Of a stretch of 64,000 nt of DNA, positions 1-8,648 are shown piece after piece. Below the pieces are notes generated by a model, which made no database searches, was not told where the DNA came from, and saw only the letters and a list, made by a program, of their open reading frames with translations. The translations under genes were made by a program, and so were the position numbers. Numbering within the stretch: the first letter of the stretch is position 1; every line of letters begins with the position of its first letter. Source of the DNA: Psychrobacter sanguinis (GTDB lineage Bacteria; Pseudomonadota; Gammaproteobacteria; Pseudomonadales; Moraxellaceae); the NCBI RefSeq assembly GCF_020736705.1, contig NZ_CP085990.1, forward strand, positions 2,356,001 through 2,420,000, written 5' to 3'.

Positions 1-3000
1 GATGCAGCAGACGCAGCAATTCGCAGTGAGTTTGCAGCGGCCGATAAGTCGCTTAAAAGCGCAGTTGACGCAGCAGATACGGCCATTCGCAGTGAGCTTA
101 CCCAAGCTACTCAAACCCTAAAGCAAGAAGCCAAGCAAGAGTCAGAAGCACGTAAGGCCGAAGATACAGCCATTCGTGGTGAACTTGCTGAATCTAGCCA
201 GCAGGCCCAAAAAGCGCTTGAAGATGAAGCAGCTGAACGCTTAGAAGAAGATACAGCTATCCGTAACGAGTTTGCCTTAGCTGATCAAGAACTACAAAAA
301 GCGATTGAGTCAGAAGCGGCCACCCGTAAAGCACAAGATACCGATATCCGTAACAAGTACGCAACCAAGGCTGAATTAACCCAGGCTATCACCGATTTAA
401 TTAACGGTGCAGACGCCGATTCAGACTCTTTAAAAGAACTTGCGGACAAAATTACTGCCCTGGCTCAAGCCGATAAGGGATTGGTAAGTGCTACCGAAGC
501 TCAATCATTCAAGGCGGCTAACAAAGAGATTGCACGCAATAATATTGATGCAGTAGCTAAAGCCACGTTTGAAACAACGGTAGCTGATATCAACAAAGTT
601 AAAGCAACTCGTGAAGAGCTTGGCCTAGCTAAAACAGAGCTAACAGACTCTATTAACGCTAAGAGCGCACAGCTTAAATCATCTATTGAGGATGAAGCGG
701 CTAATCGCAAAGCAGAAGGCGCAGCAATTCGCACAGCATTTGCTCATGCAGACACGATGAACAAAGAAGCTTTAACAGCGTTGATCAACACTAAAGAAAC
801 CGCTATGCGTAGCGAGTTTACTAAGTACGATGAACTGCTACAAAGTGGGATTGAAGCAGAAGAGATTATCCGTAAGGTAGAAGATGCTGCTATTCGCAGT
901 GAATTTGCCATTGCTGATCAAAAGCTTAGAGAAGAGCTTAGAAGCACAATCAACACTAGAGAAGCAGCTGTTCGTGTAGATTTCAAACAAGCTGATAGCC
1001 AGGTACAAGCGGCCGTTACAGCAGAAGAAAATGCACGCAAGGCGCAAGGCGCAGCCATTCGTAGTGAATTGGCTAACACAGACCAAAAACTACAAGCCTC
1101 GGTTGTTGCAGAAGAGAGCGCACGTAAAGCAGAAGGCGTGGCCATTCGCGGCGAGCTGGCAGGTGTTAACCAGCTGCTACAAAATACTATCAATGCAGAA
1201 AGCGCGGCTCGTAAAGCGGAAGATGCAGCTATTCGTAATGAGTATGCTACTAAAAACGAGCTAACCAAAGCGATCACTGACTTAGTCAATGGCGCTGATG
1301 CTGATTCTGATACGTTAAAAGAGCTGGCCGATAAGATCACAGCCCTAGCCCAAGCCGACAAAGGCCTAGTTAGTGCTACCAGCGCTCAAGAGTTTAAAGA
1401 AGCCAACAAGGAAATTGCTCGTAAAAATATCGACGCAGTATCTAAGGCGGATTTTGAGCAGTCAGTAACAACAATCAATAGCACTAAAGCTGATCGTACT
1501 GAACTTGCGCAAGCCAAAACTGAATTAAGCCAATCTATTCAGGATAAAGGCGCTGAACTAAAAGCAGCTATTGACGAAGAGCAGGCCGAGCGTAAGTCTG
1601 AAAATACAGCTATTCGCAGCGAACTTGCTTTAGCAGACCAAAGCTTAAAAGACGACATTGAGGCGAAAGACGCAGCTATTCGCAGCGAGCTTACCCAGTC
1701 TAGCCAGCAACTTCAAGAAGCCATTAGTGCAGAAGAAGAAGCTAGAAAGGCCGAAGGCGCTGTTATTCGCAGTGAATTTGCCCAGGCAGACCAGGAACTA
1801 AAAGAAGCTGTTGATGCAGAAGATGCAGCTATCCGAGGCGAACTAGCGAAGGCTGGCGAGCAGTTGCAAGAAGCGATTGAAGCTGAAAAAACGGTCCGTG
1901 AAGCCGCTGAAACCGCTATCAATGAGCAGATTGCTACTAAAGCTGATAAAGCCCCAGAGGGCGAGGAATATGCGCTTGTTTCAGCTATTCCAGACCTAGC
2001 GCCTTATGCCACTAAGGACGAGCTAACACAGGCCATTGTGGACCTGATTAATGGTGCTGATGCCGATTCTGATACGCTAAAAGAGCTTGCGGACAAAATC
2101 ACGGCTTTAGCCCAGGCTGATAAAGGCTTAGTAAGTGCAGCCAACAAGCAAAGCTTTAAAGCGGCTGAAAAAGAGACGGCCCGTAAAAATATTGACGCAG
2201 TATCAACGGCAGAGCTTAACAGCGCAGTAGAAAAACTTAGCAACACTCACTCTACACGCAGCGAACTTACGCAAGCTAAAACTGAATTGGCTGATTCTAT
2301 CGAAGCTAATGCAAGCCAGCTGTTAGAAGCTATTGGTGCAGAAGAGGAAACCCGTAAAGCGGAAGATGAAGCGATCCGTGGTGAACTTGCTAAGACTGGC
2401 GAGAAAATCCAGGAAGCTATCGACGCTATCCCAGAGGTGGATTTAACGCCATTTGCTACCAAGGTTGAGTTAACAAAAGCGGTAACAGACCTTATCAATG
2501 GTGCTGATGCTGATTCAGACACACTAAAAGAGTTGGCAGACAAAATCACTGCTTTAGCTCAAACAGATGAAGGCCTAGTTAACGTAACAGTTACCCAGGG
2601 CTTTACGGTAGAGCAAAAAGCACAAGCACGTAGCAATATTGATGCAGTTTCAACTAGCGAGCTTGAAGCACAAAAAGAAGGCCTGTTAGAAGGTATTGCG
2701 ACCGCTATTAAGCCATTGGCAACTAAGAAAGACTTAGAAGCTAAGGCTGAAAAAGCACCAGAAGGCGAAGAATACGCCCTTGTTTCATCATTGCCTGGCC
2801 TAGTAGCACCATACGCCACCAAAGATGAATTAACGCAGGCTATTGCCGACTTGATCAACGGCGCCGATGCTGATTCGGACACCTTGAAAGAGTTAGCAGA
2901 CAAGATTACCGCGTTATCTCAAGCTGATAGCGGTATCGTAAGCGCTACACAGGCTCAATCTTTTGATACAGATCAGCAGAAGCAGGCACGCACCAATATT

Positions 3001-3111
3001 GCCGCTTTAGCAGAAGAGGATTTAGAGTTTGGCGAAGGTTATTTTGAAGTGTTTATGCAGGCATTTGAAGAAGCAATGACCCCTGAAGTTGAAGATGGGT
3101 CCTGGGCATAA
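1..3111 (+). CDS. Tail-fibre protein with coiled-coil repeats (5' end outside window)
   Basis: The frame is open from the first base, so the visible 1,036 residues are the C-terminal part of a longer protein. Long stretches carry repeats ending in AIR(S/G/N)E, spaced 22 or 29 residues apart; the 7-residue difference is one heptad, as expected for a trimeric coiled-coil shaft. Five copies of a globular module reading INGADADSD then LKELADKITAL start near nt 400, 1285, 2047, 2494 and 2854. Each is followed by an (A/S)xxxARxNI segment typical of phage fibre shafts. The next gene starts 9 bases after the stop. The role is inferred to be host recognition, or linking baseplate to adhesin. High identity between modules makes length change by recombination likely. 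Confidence 0.85.
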   Translation, partial: DAADAAIRSEFAAADKSLKSAVDAADTAIRSELTQATQTLKQEAKQESEARKAEDTAIRGELAESSQQAQKALEDEAAERLEEDTAIRNEFALADQELQKAIESEAATRKAQDTDIRNKYATKAELTQAITDLINGADADSDSLKELADKITALAQADKGLVSATEAQSFKAANKEIARNNIDAVAKATFETTVADINKVKATREELGLAKTELTDSINAKSAQLKSSIEDEAANRKAEGAAIRTAFAHADTMNKEALTALINTKETAMRSEFTKYDELLQSGIEAEEIIRKVEDAAIRSEFAIADQKLREELRSTINTREAAVRVDFKQADSQVQAAVTAEENARKAQGAAIRSELANTDQKLQASVVAEESARKAEGVAIRGELAGVNQLLQNTINAESAARKAEDAAIRNEYATKNELTKAITDLVNGADADSDTLKELADKITALAQADKGLVSATSAQEFKEANKEIARKNIDAVSKADFEQSVTTINSTKADRTELAQAKTELSQSIQDKGAELKAAIDEEQAERKSENTAIRSELALADQSLKDDIEAKDAAIRSELTQSSQQLQEAISAEEEARKAEGAVIRSEFAQADQELKEAVDAEDAAIRGELAKAGEQLQEAIEAEKTVREAAETAINEQIATKADKAPEGEEYALVSAIPDLAPYATKDELTQAIVDLINGADADSDTLKELADKITALAQADKGLVSAANKQSFKAAEKETARKNIDAVSTAELNSAVEKLSNTHSTRSELTQAKTELADSIEANASQLLEAIGAEEETRKAEDEAIRGELAKTGEKIQEAIDAIPEVDLTPFATKVELTKAVTDLINGADADSDTLKELADKITALAQTDEGLVNVTVTQGFTVEQKAQARSNIDAVSTSELEAQKEGLLEGIATAIKPLATKKDLEAKAEKAPEGEEYALVSSLPGLVAPYATKDELTQAIADLINGADADSDTLKELADKITALSQADSGIVSATQAQSFDTDQQKQARTNIAALAEEDLEFGEGYFEVFMQAFEEAMTPEVEDGSWA

Positions 3112-3120
3112 GAGGTTAAT

Positions 3121-4866
3121 ATGAAAAAATTAGTATCACATGATGAAATGGTTAAATTTGTAGAGGGCTTTGCGGGTATTTTTGGCCAGGGCATGAAAGA
3201 AATGCTTGGTCAACTTGAGCAAGTCAGAGCCAATTTAAGAGGCTTGGAAGATAAGGTCGAAATCCTTATGAACACGCCAGAAGTTGAAGTTGAGCCACCC
3301 GCTATGAACGACATAGGCCTAGATAAAGACTATCCAGGCCAAGGTTGGTATAAAGCCACTGATACCGGTATTATCTACAACAAGGGCGTACCAAAGGGTG
3401 AGACTCATGTATTCTCGGACGGCGATCCAATAGCGTATTTGAGCGTTTACACTAAAGAGGACGCAGTAGATAATATTTATATTGCGGCCACGTCAAACGT
3501 AACTGATTTAAGCTTCGCTTTTTTTAATCAAAAAGAGTACAAATCGACTTATGTCGGTCAAAACCTATCTCACTGGGACGTGTCAAACGTAACTAACTTT
3601 GAGAAAACGTTTTTCTATGCTCAAGCCGAAGATATTGTAGGTATTGGAAACTGGAAAACAAGTTCAGCAATTAACATGGATAGCATGTTTGCTATTGCTG
3701 CTAAATTCAATACAGATATTAGCGGCTGGGACGTATCAAACGTAACCAACATGAAAAGTATGTTTACTCAGGCAAGATCCTTTAACCAAGATATCAGCGG
3801 TTGGGATGTGTCAAATGTTGAGAACATGAATAACACGTTCAACTTTACCGATAAGTTCAATCAAGATCTATCTGAATGGTGTGTGGCTAAAATCCCAACT
3901 CGACCCGAAGGCTGGGAAGGCTATAAAAACGTCGTACCTCCAGTTTGGGGTACCTGCCCGCGCGGTGAGGATGATTCTAACCCAAAGACTGAGCCAGCCG
4001 ATCAGGGTTTAGCTAAAGACTATCCTGGTACTGGCTGGTATAAAGCCGTTGATACAGGCATTGTTTATAATAAAGACGTACCAGAGGGTCAGACCTATAA
4101 GTTTGAAGGCGATCCTAAAGAGTATATTTCGGTTTATACGAAAGAAGATGCTAGATTGTATGCAGAACGAGCTGCTACTTCCAACATGACTGATATGGCT
4201 CAAATGTTTGCCGATGCAGCTACGTTTAACACTGACATATCTCATTGGGATACTAGCAATGTTACTAATATGAGAAGTATGTTCCATCGTGCAACATCGT
4301 TCAATCAACCACTAAATTTTGATACTAGTAATGTTACTAATATGATGGCCATGTTCAGTCGTGCAACATCGTTCAACCAACCACTAAATTTTGACACTAG
4401 TAATGTTACTAGTATGGGTGCTATGTTCCATCATGCAACATCGTTCAACCAACCACTAAACTTTGATACTAGTAATGTTACTGATATGGGTAGTATGTTC
4501 AGCGGTGCAACATCATTTAATCAGCCCTTAAACTTTGATACTAGTAATGTTACTAATATGTTTAGTATGTTCAGCGGTGCAACACCATTTAACCGACAGC
4601 TAAACTTCGATACTAGTAATGTTACTGCTATGGGTAGTATGTTCAGCGGTGCAACATCATTTAATCAACCCTTAAACTTTGACACTAGTAATGTCACTAA
4701 TATGAGTTATATGTTTGGGGAAGCTACTTCATATAATCAAGATTTATCTAAATGGTGCGTAAGTAAGATAAAATCTATTCCCCCTGGCTTTGATACTAAT
4801 GCTGTTAATTGGACTTTACCCAAACCAGTATGGGGTACCTGCCCGCGCGGTGAGGATCAAGCATAG
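3121..4866 (+). CDS. Fibre-tip/adhesin-like protein with BspA-type (DUF285) repeats
   Basis: A 581-residue protein read from an ATG with GAGG five bases upstream. The N-terminal 55 residues are a short helical segment. Two related halves follow, each opening with a KDYPGxGWYKAxDTGI(I/V)YNK block and ending in a WGTCPRGED block. Between these lie DUF285-type repeats (FDTSNVTNM, MF, ATSFN). The second half has seven near-identical 24-residue repeats. DUF285/BspA repeats are surface-binding modules in bacteria and mycoplasmas. Directly after the fibre gene and before the sheath, the likely role is receptor binding at the fibre tip, though this is inference. No chaperone or host-derived acetyltransferase is seen nearby. 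Confidence 0.75.
   Translation: MKKLVSHDEMVKFVEGFAGIFGQGMKEMLGQLEQVRANLRGLEDKVEILMNTPEVEVEPPAMNDIGLDKDYPGQGWYKATDTGIIYNKGVPKGETHVFSDGDPIAYLSVYTKEDAVDNIYIAATSNVTDLSFAFFNQKEYKSTYVGQNLSHWDVSNVTNFEKTFFYAQAEDIVGIGNWKTSSAINMDSMFAIAAKFNTDISGWDVSNVTNMKSMFTQARSFNQDISGWDVSNVENMNNTFNFTDKFNQDLSEWCVAKIPTRPEGWEGYKNVVPPVWGTCPRGEDDSNPKTEPADQGLAKDYPGTGWYKAVDTGIVYNKDVPEGQTYKFEGDPKEYISVYTKEDARLYAERAATSNMTDMAQMFADAATFNTDISHWDTSNVTNMRSMFHRATSFNQPLNFDTSNVTNMMAMFSRATSFNQPLNFDTSNVTSMGAMFHHATSFNQPLNFDTSNVTDMGSMFSGATSFNQPLNFDTSNVTNMFSMFSGATPFNRQLNFDTSNVTAMGSMFSGATSFNQPLNFDTSNVTNMSYMFGEATSYNQDLSKWCVSKIKSIPPGFDTNAVNWTLPKPVWGTCPRGEDQA
4249..4752 (+). repeat. Seven tandem 72-bp coding repeats
   Basis: Units start at 4249, 4321, 4393, 4465, 4537, 4609 and 4681, exactly 72 bases apart. 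Each encodes a 24-residue DUF285 repeat beginning DTSNVT. DNA identity is high, including third codon positions, which points to recent duplication. Loss or gain of a unit keeps the frame. Confidence 0.95.
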
Positions 4867-4905
4867 GAACACCCCTAAACAATACTGTTAGCCCAACTCT
4901 ATACT
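4866..4905 (+). promoter_or_regulatory. Predicted phage late promoter, copy A (sheath unit)
   Basis: GGAACACCCC at 4866-4875 overlaps the last base of the preceding stop codon. A -10-like TATACT lies at 4900-4905, 24 bases after the motif. The same arrangement recurs at 7256, 10744, 22254 and, partly, 30261. There is no usual -35, so an activator or special sigma contact at the GGAACAC box is inferred. Predicted +1 is near 4912. Confidence 0.6.
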
Positions 4906-4936
4906 ATGCCTATATTCACCAATATAGGCATTTTTT
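4906..4936 (+). terminator. Intrinsic terminator abutting the sheath start codon
   Basis: A perfect 11-bp stem (4906-4916 with 4921-4931) and a four-base loop are followed by six Ts ending one base before the ATG at 4937. The right arm contains the only SD-like AGG for that gene. The predicted start of the local promoter lies inside the left arm. Confidence 0.8.
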
Positions 4937-6310
4937 ATGGCAACTCAACTGTTTATTAATATCCTGCCTACTTCCGTTACTATCACCAATAGCAAGGAAA
5001 GTAAGGCATTAGCAACTATCGAGCTTGTTACTGAATACGGCTTTGATAACAACGTCGTAGCCAAGATACAAGTAGTTGATGATAAGACACCAACTAACGC
5101 AGCTGATCCGTTAAACAACCTGTTATTTGACATTACATTTGCAGATAAGGTTGATGATAGCAAGATCACATCACTGCAAGGCCGTCTATATACCGGCGGT
5201 GGCGCAGACGAGCTTGAAAACAACTATCCTAATGACTTCTCATATATCAGCCAAAAGCTTGACTTCCATGGTGCGCTAGATAGCAGCAATGACTTCTTTG
5301 AGAGTGTTGAAACAACGTATTCTAAGACCAATGCTACTCAAGTCGTTTCAGCGTTAAAAGCCGTTAAAGCCTTAAAAGATCATGGCACTTACCGTAAAGC
5401 TGAAATTGTGGTTGACGTGCCAGCCAGCAAGGTTGTTGAGTCAACACCAGAACAGATTACACGTAGCCTACTTGATATGCGTGAACGCCCACGCTATATC
5501 GTTGTTTGCTCAACTGACGATATGCCAACTATTGAAGCTACAACCAAAGTTATGGATAAGCTTAACTGTCACGTACTGCTAGATTTAGGCAATATTAATG
5601 ACTGGGTGGCAGCCGCGGCACTTGCTGACTCAATTAACATTAAAGACCATCGTTTTTGGATATTCTGGAACCCGAACGTATCACGCCCTTCAAACAGCGC
5701 AAGCGTACTATCACGTAAAAAATGGCGCCCTTGTGTCGGTGATTACCTTGGCCAATTGCTTGTTCGTAACGCCCTTACCAATGCGTCTGGTATACCGCCT
5801 GTTAACCGTCCTGTTGCTGGTTACGACTTTCCCGTTAGCTTCCGTGATATGGAAGTGTTACCAAACGTCAGCCTTGATGAAGAGGCTCAAAACGCCCTAG
5901 CGGCTGCTGGCGTGAACGTGGTCTTAAACGAGCGTTTCGATGCAGGCGATCGCTGGATTTATGGTGATGCTTTAACTCAGTACGATAGCAAAACAAGTGC
6001 TTTACGCTTAATCAACGCATCTGAAATCACAACTTACGTTGATAACGCAGTAGTTAGCATTGCTAAAAAGCACCTTCTTAAAGGTATGGCCAGCTATGTG
6101 AACGACGCAGACGCAGAAATCCGTCGCTTCTTGAACGCTTGTAGTTCAGCGGGCTTATTGCAACCAGTTGCAGAGCTATCAGGCAAGCTTTACGGTCTAG
6201 AAGTTGCGCCAAGATCAGACAATCCATTTGAGAAGGTTGATATCAGACTTGTTAAACGCCCAGAGGGTTGTGCTCGACAAGTTTACTTTGAAACCACAAT
6301 CACCAAGTAA
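4937..6310 (+). CDS. Contractile tail sheath-like protein
   Basis: A 457-residue protein. The C-terminal half has sheath-family features: a GxxVxxxER-like segment with RWIYGDALT near residues 330-345, a conserved helix pair after it (INASEITTYV, then AEIRRFLNAC), and a terminal beta strand ending VYFETTITK. Length fits sheath proteins of P2/Mu-like tails. The protein would polymerise around the tail tube and contract at infection. It opens a transcription unit with its own late promoter. Family assignment is by overall pattern, without alignment, so a sheath-like baseplate protein remains possible, especially since a second sheath-like N-terminus lies at 15,848. Confidence 0.65.
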   Translation: MATQLFINILPTSVTITNSKESKALATIELVTEYGFDNNVVAKIQVVDDKTPTNAADPLNNLLFDITFADKVDDSKITSLQGRLYTGGGADELENNYPNDFSYISQKLDFHGALDSSNDFFESVETTYSKTNATQVVSALKAVKALKDHGTYRKAEIVVDVPASKVVESTPEQITRSLLDMRERPRYIVVCSTDDMPTIEATTKVMDKLNCHVLLDLGNINDWVAAAALADSINIKDHRFWIFWNPNVSRPSNSASVLSRKKWRPCVGDYLGQLLVRNALTNASGIPPVNRPVAGYDFPVSFRDMEVLPNVSLDEEAQNALAAAGVNVVLNERFDAGDRWIYGDALTQYDSKTSALRLINASEITTYVDNAVVSIAKKHLLKGMASYVNDADAEIRRFLNACSSAGLLQPVAELSGKLYGLEVAPRSDNPFEKVDIRLVKRPEGCARQVYFETTITK

Positions 6311-6349
6311 TAACGTCACTTTGTTAGCGTAAAAAAGGAAAACCAACTA

Positions 6350-7249
6350 ATGTTAGTATCAAGCCATATTATCGAGCGTAACCAGGATCGCATGTTAGAG
6401 CGTCAAGAGTCACAATTTGACGCTACTAATAGTGCCAAGCAAGCCGCAGAATCTATTGAGTTTGACCCAATTGATGAGCGCATTGCCACGCATACCACAA
6501 CTCAAATGCGTTTAGCAGCACTGCAAGTAACATTTATGCTGGCAGGCATCATGTCAGAGGTTGACTTTGAGGACCAAGAATTACTACCAAGCGAGCTTCT
6601 TGATAGCCTAATTCTTGAGGCGTTTGTTGAGGACCCAGACGATGATGATGATGAAATCGACTCAACTGTTAAGACTATCCTATCAGCGCATATTGCAGAC
6701 GCTATGAGTACTTTGGGTGTTGATGAAGATTTGATTAATGATGTGTTTGATGGCGATGTTGATATTGCAGATGCAGCTATTGAAACAGCGTCAGAAATCA
6801 TCTTAGAGAACATGCCAGCAGACGACGAGCTAGACGACTTTATTTCAATCTTTGCATACGGTGACGAAGACACCTATGACGCAATGATGAAAGAAGAAGA
6901 CGATGAAGATATGTACGACGCAGCCAAAAAGCCATTAACAGTTGGCCGCAAGACACGCCGCAAAGTAGGTAATAAGACGGTTACTTATAAGGCAGTTAAA
7001 GCGGTTCGTGATGGTAAAATCAAGGTTGTTAACAAGCGTATTGGCGGCAGTGTCCGCTTGAGTGCAGCCCAAAAAGCGGCCCTTAAAAAAGCTCGCAAAA
7101 AGTCTGTAACGGGTACCGCAGTTAAAAAACGTATGAGGTCATTTGCTAAAGGATTGCAACGTAATATCTATAACATTGATCCACAAAAAGCACGCAATAT
7201 GCGTCGTGGCCTAAAAGCAAGTCACTACCGCCGCAGTGTTGGCATGTAA
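6350..7249 (+). CDS. Phage protein with acidic middle and strongly basic C-terminus, function unknown
   Basis: A 299-residue protein with AAGGAA about nine bases before the ATG, in the same unit as the sheath. Residues 60-190 are very acidic (runs of D/E, including DDDDDE). Residues 195-299 are rich in K/R (GRKTRRKVG, KKARKK). The charge split suggests a basic nucleic-acid-binding or membrane-active tail masked by an acidic region, as in some internal or scaffold-like virion proteins. I recognise no family. Its place between the sheath and the next late promoter supports a virion or assembly role. Confidence 0.6.
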   Translation: MLVSSHIIERNQDRMLERQESQFDATNSAKQAAESIEFDPIDERIATHTTTQMRLAALQVTFMLAGIMSEVDFEDQELLPSELLDSLILEAFVEDPDDDDDEIDSTVKTILSAHIADAMSTLGVDEDLINDVFDGDVDIADAAIETASEIILENMPADDELDDFISIFAYGDEDTYDAMMKEEDDEDMYDAAKKPLTVGRKTRRKVGNKTVTYKAVKAVRDGKIKVVNKRIGGSVRLSAAQKAALKKARKKSVTGTAVKKRMRSFAKGLQRNIYNIDPQKARNMRRGLKASHYRRSVGM

Positions 7250-7255
7250 TTTGTT

Positions 7256-7295
7256 GGAACACCCCAACTAATCAAAGCTAACAGCAAGCGATAAT
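7256..7295 (+). promoter_or_regulatory. Predicted phage late promoter, copy B
   Basis: GGAACACCCC at 7256-7265 and GATAAT at 7290-7295, again 24 bases apart. It lies just after the stop of the 299-residue gene and drives the gene block from 7333. Predicted +1 is near 7302. Confidence 0.6.
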
Positions 7296-7331
7296 AACCC
7301 CAATCATTTAATTTGTTTGGGGTTATTTTTT
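7293..7331 (+). terminator. Intrinsic terminator before the 179-residue gene
   Basis: AATAACCCCAA (7293-7303) pairs with TTGGGGTTATT (7317-7327) and a T tract reaches 7331. The ATG is at 7333. GGGG in the right arm is the only SD candidate, about 10 bases from the ATG. Confidence 0.8.
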
Positions 7332-7332
7332 C

Positions 7333-7872
7333 ATGAAACTATCAGAGATTACACAAAAAACATCGCTTGTCAGCGACTTTGTTAAGCGTTTAGCCAAAAC
7401 AGCCAGGCAGCAAGTGGTTGTTGTTGACGTTTTAAGAGTATCAAGGGTATCTGGTGCCAGTGCCAGGCCTGTTCATATCGCTTTAGACGGTGGCCAGGTT
7501 GTAAAGCTTTATATTCGAGAAGCCCCTGAATCAGATCAGCCAGACGGCCTTGATATTTTCCGTATTGATATTAACAGTAAAACACAGCCGACTACGGGTG
7601 ACTTTGATAACTCTTATAAGCCCTCATTCAACGCATCAGTTGACGAGATCGCTAAACTTGTTAGCCAGGGCCAAAAGGGATTTAGTGCCCGACGAGCTCG
7701 CGCCCAGGTAACTAGAACCAAGCGTAATAGAGCGCCAGCCAACAAAGCCCAAACGTTAAAATTACTGTTAGAAGAGGCCGCAGAATTAGACAAGGTGATT
7801 GAAGTTAAGGGTAAAGAAAAACAAGACCTTGAGATCCAATTAGAGAAAGTAAAAGAGCAGAACGCAGCGTAA
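7333..7872 (+). CDS. Hypothetical phage protein with C-terminal coiled coil
   Basis: A 179-residue protein. Residues 25-110 look like a compact alpha/beta domain (VVVVDVLRV, then HIALDGGQVVKLYI and DIFRIDINSK). Residues 115-135 are very basic (RRARAQVTRTKRNR). Residues 138-179 are a charged helix likely to form a coiled coil. No family is recognised. It is the first gene of a late unit that continues with a membrane protein and the gp25/J/I baseplate genes, so an internal virion or assembly role is possible. Confidence 0.6.
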   Translation: MKLSEITQKTSLVSDFVKRLAKTARQQVVVVDVLRVSRVSGASARPVHIALDGGQVVKLYIREAPESDQPDGLDIFRIDINSKTQPTTGDFDNSYKPSFNASVDEIAKLVSQGQKGFSARRARAQVTRTKRNRAPANKAQTLKLLLEEAAELDKVIEVKGKEKQDLEIQLEKVKEQNAA

Positions 7873-7881
7873 GGTAGTGAT

Positions 7882-8322
7882 ATGCAAAACGCCTATATAG
7901 TAGACTTTTTTTTAAGCGGCATGTTAATGATTATGATGTTTTACTTGTATGTGGATATCCTTAGCAGATTAAAGCTACTCAATAAGGTTATTGATAGCAA
8001 TACATTGGCCGTGGCTATCGGTCAAACCTTGCGTCAATCTGTATTGTTGAGCGTGCCGCTTTTAATATTGCTTATGTTCTTATTGTGGCGTTTTTATGCT
8101 GTCATGGTTATATCGCAGTCATGGGGCGTTGGCGGTGCTGGCTTGCTGGTTATTATGGCCATTCTAGGATCGTCTTTTGTATGGCTTGATATGTTATTAA
8201 TTTGCGTTAAAAACTCAAGATTTGTTGATGCCTCAAAGCTTATCAGCACCGCCAAAAAGACTAGGGCTAAATTCAAACTGCCAGGCCCTAACACCCCGCT
8301 ATCAGAGGTGCGTATTAAGTGA
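7882..8322 (+). CDS. Phage membrane protein, function unknown
   Basis: A 146-residue protein with about three hydrophobic segments (residues 5-25, 52-72 and 80-110) and a basic C-terminal tail. It starts 9 bases after the preceding gene. Its TGA stop overlaps the GTG start of the next gene in a GTGA quartet, implying coupled translation. A membrane protein amid baseplate genes is unusual; it could be an accessory lysis, superinfection-exclusion or injection protein. No motif separates these. Confidence 0.55.
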   Translation: MQNAYIVDFFLSGMLMIMMFYLYVDILSRLKLLNKVIDSNTLAVAIGQTLRQSVLLSVPLLILLMFLLWRFYAVMVISQSWGVGGAGLLVIMAILGSSFVWLDMLLICVKNSRFVDASKLISTAKKTRAKFKLPGPNTPLSEVRIK

Positions 8323-8648
8323 TTACCGCTGAACACATTAGACAAATGATTATTCATTGGTTGGACACGCCGCCTAATGGTTATTTTGCTCAAGGCTACG
8401 GTGCCGATGCCAAGGCAATGTTATTAAAAGAATTATCAGCTGATACGGCGGATGATTTTTTGAGAAAGCTTAGGGCCGATATACCGATAATAGGTACATT
8501 AGATGAAGAACAGTTGAGTATATCTGTTGAAACAGTAGGATTTGACAAGATTAACGTTGTCTTATCTATTGGCAATATCGATATTCAATTGAATGATAAC
8601 CCAATAACCGATATCGACCAGGATTACTACAATGTCAGTGCCAAGTAA
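8319..8648 (+). CDS. Baseplate wedge protein, gp25/GpW-like (tentative)
   Basis: A 109-residue protein starting at GTG 8319, within the stop of the previous gene. Size, the mid-protein VETVGFDKINVVLSIGNIDI strand region and position immediately before a J-like gene match small baseplate wedge proteins of the gp25/W type. Its last 17 bases overlap the next gene. The sequence signature is weak and the classical EPR-type motif is not visible, so the call leans on order. Confidence 0.5.
   Translation: MITAEHIRQMIIHWLDTPPNGYFAQGYGADAKAMLLKELSADTADDFLRKLRADIPIIGTLDEEQLSISVETVGFDKINVVLSIGNIDIQLNDNPITDIDQDYYNVSAK

Noticed and set aside
501..2903. Long minus-strand frames opposite the fibre gene
   Set aside because: They are antisense shadows of the repetitive coiled-coil coding sequence.
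4249..4752. Regular 72-bp repeats as a CRISPR-like array
   Set aside because: The units are contiguous, in frame and coding for DUF285 repeats, with no unique spacers.
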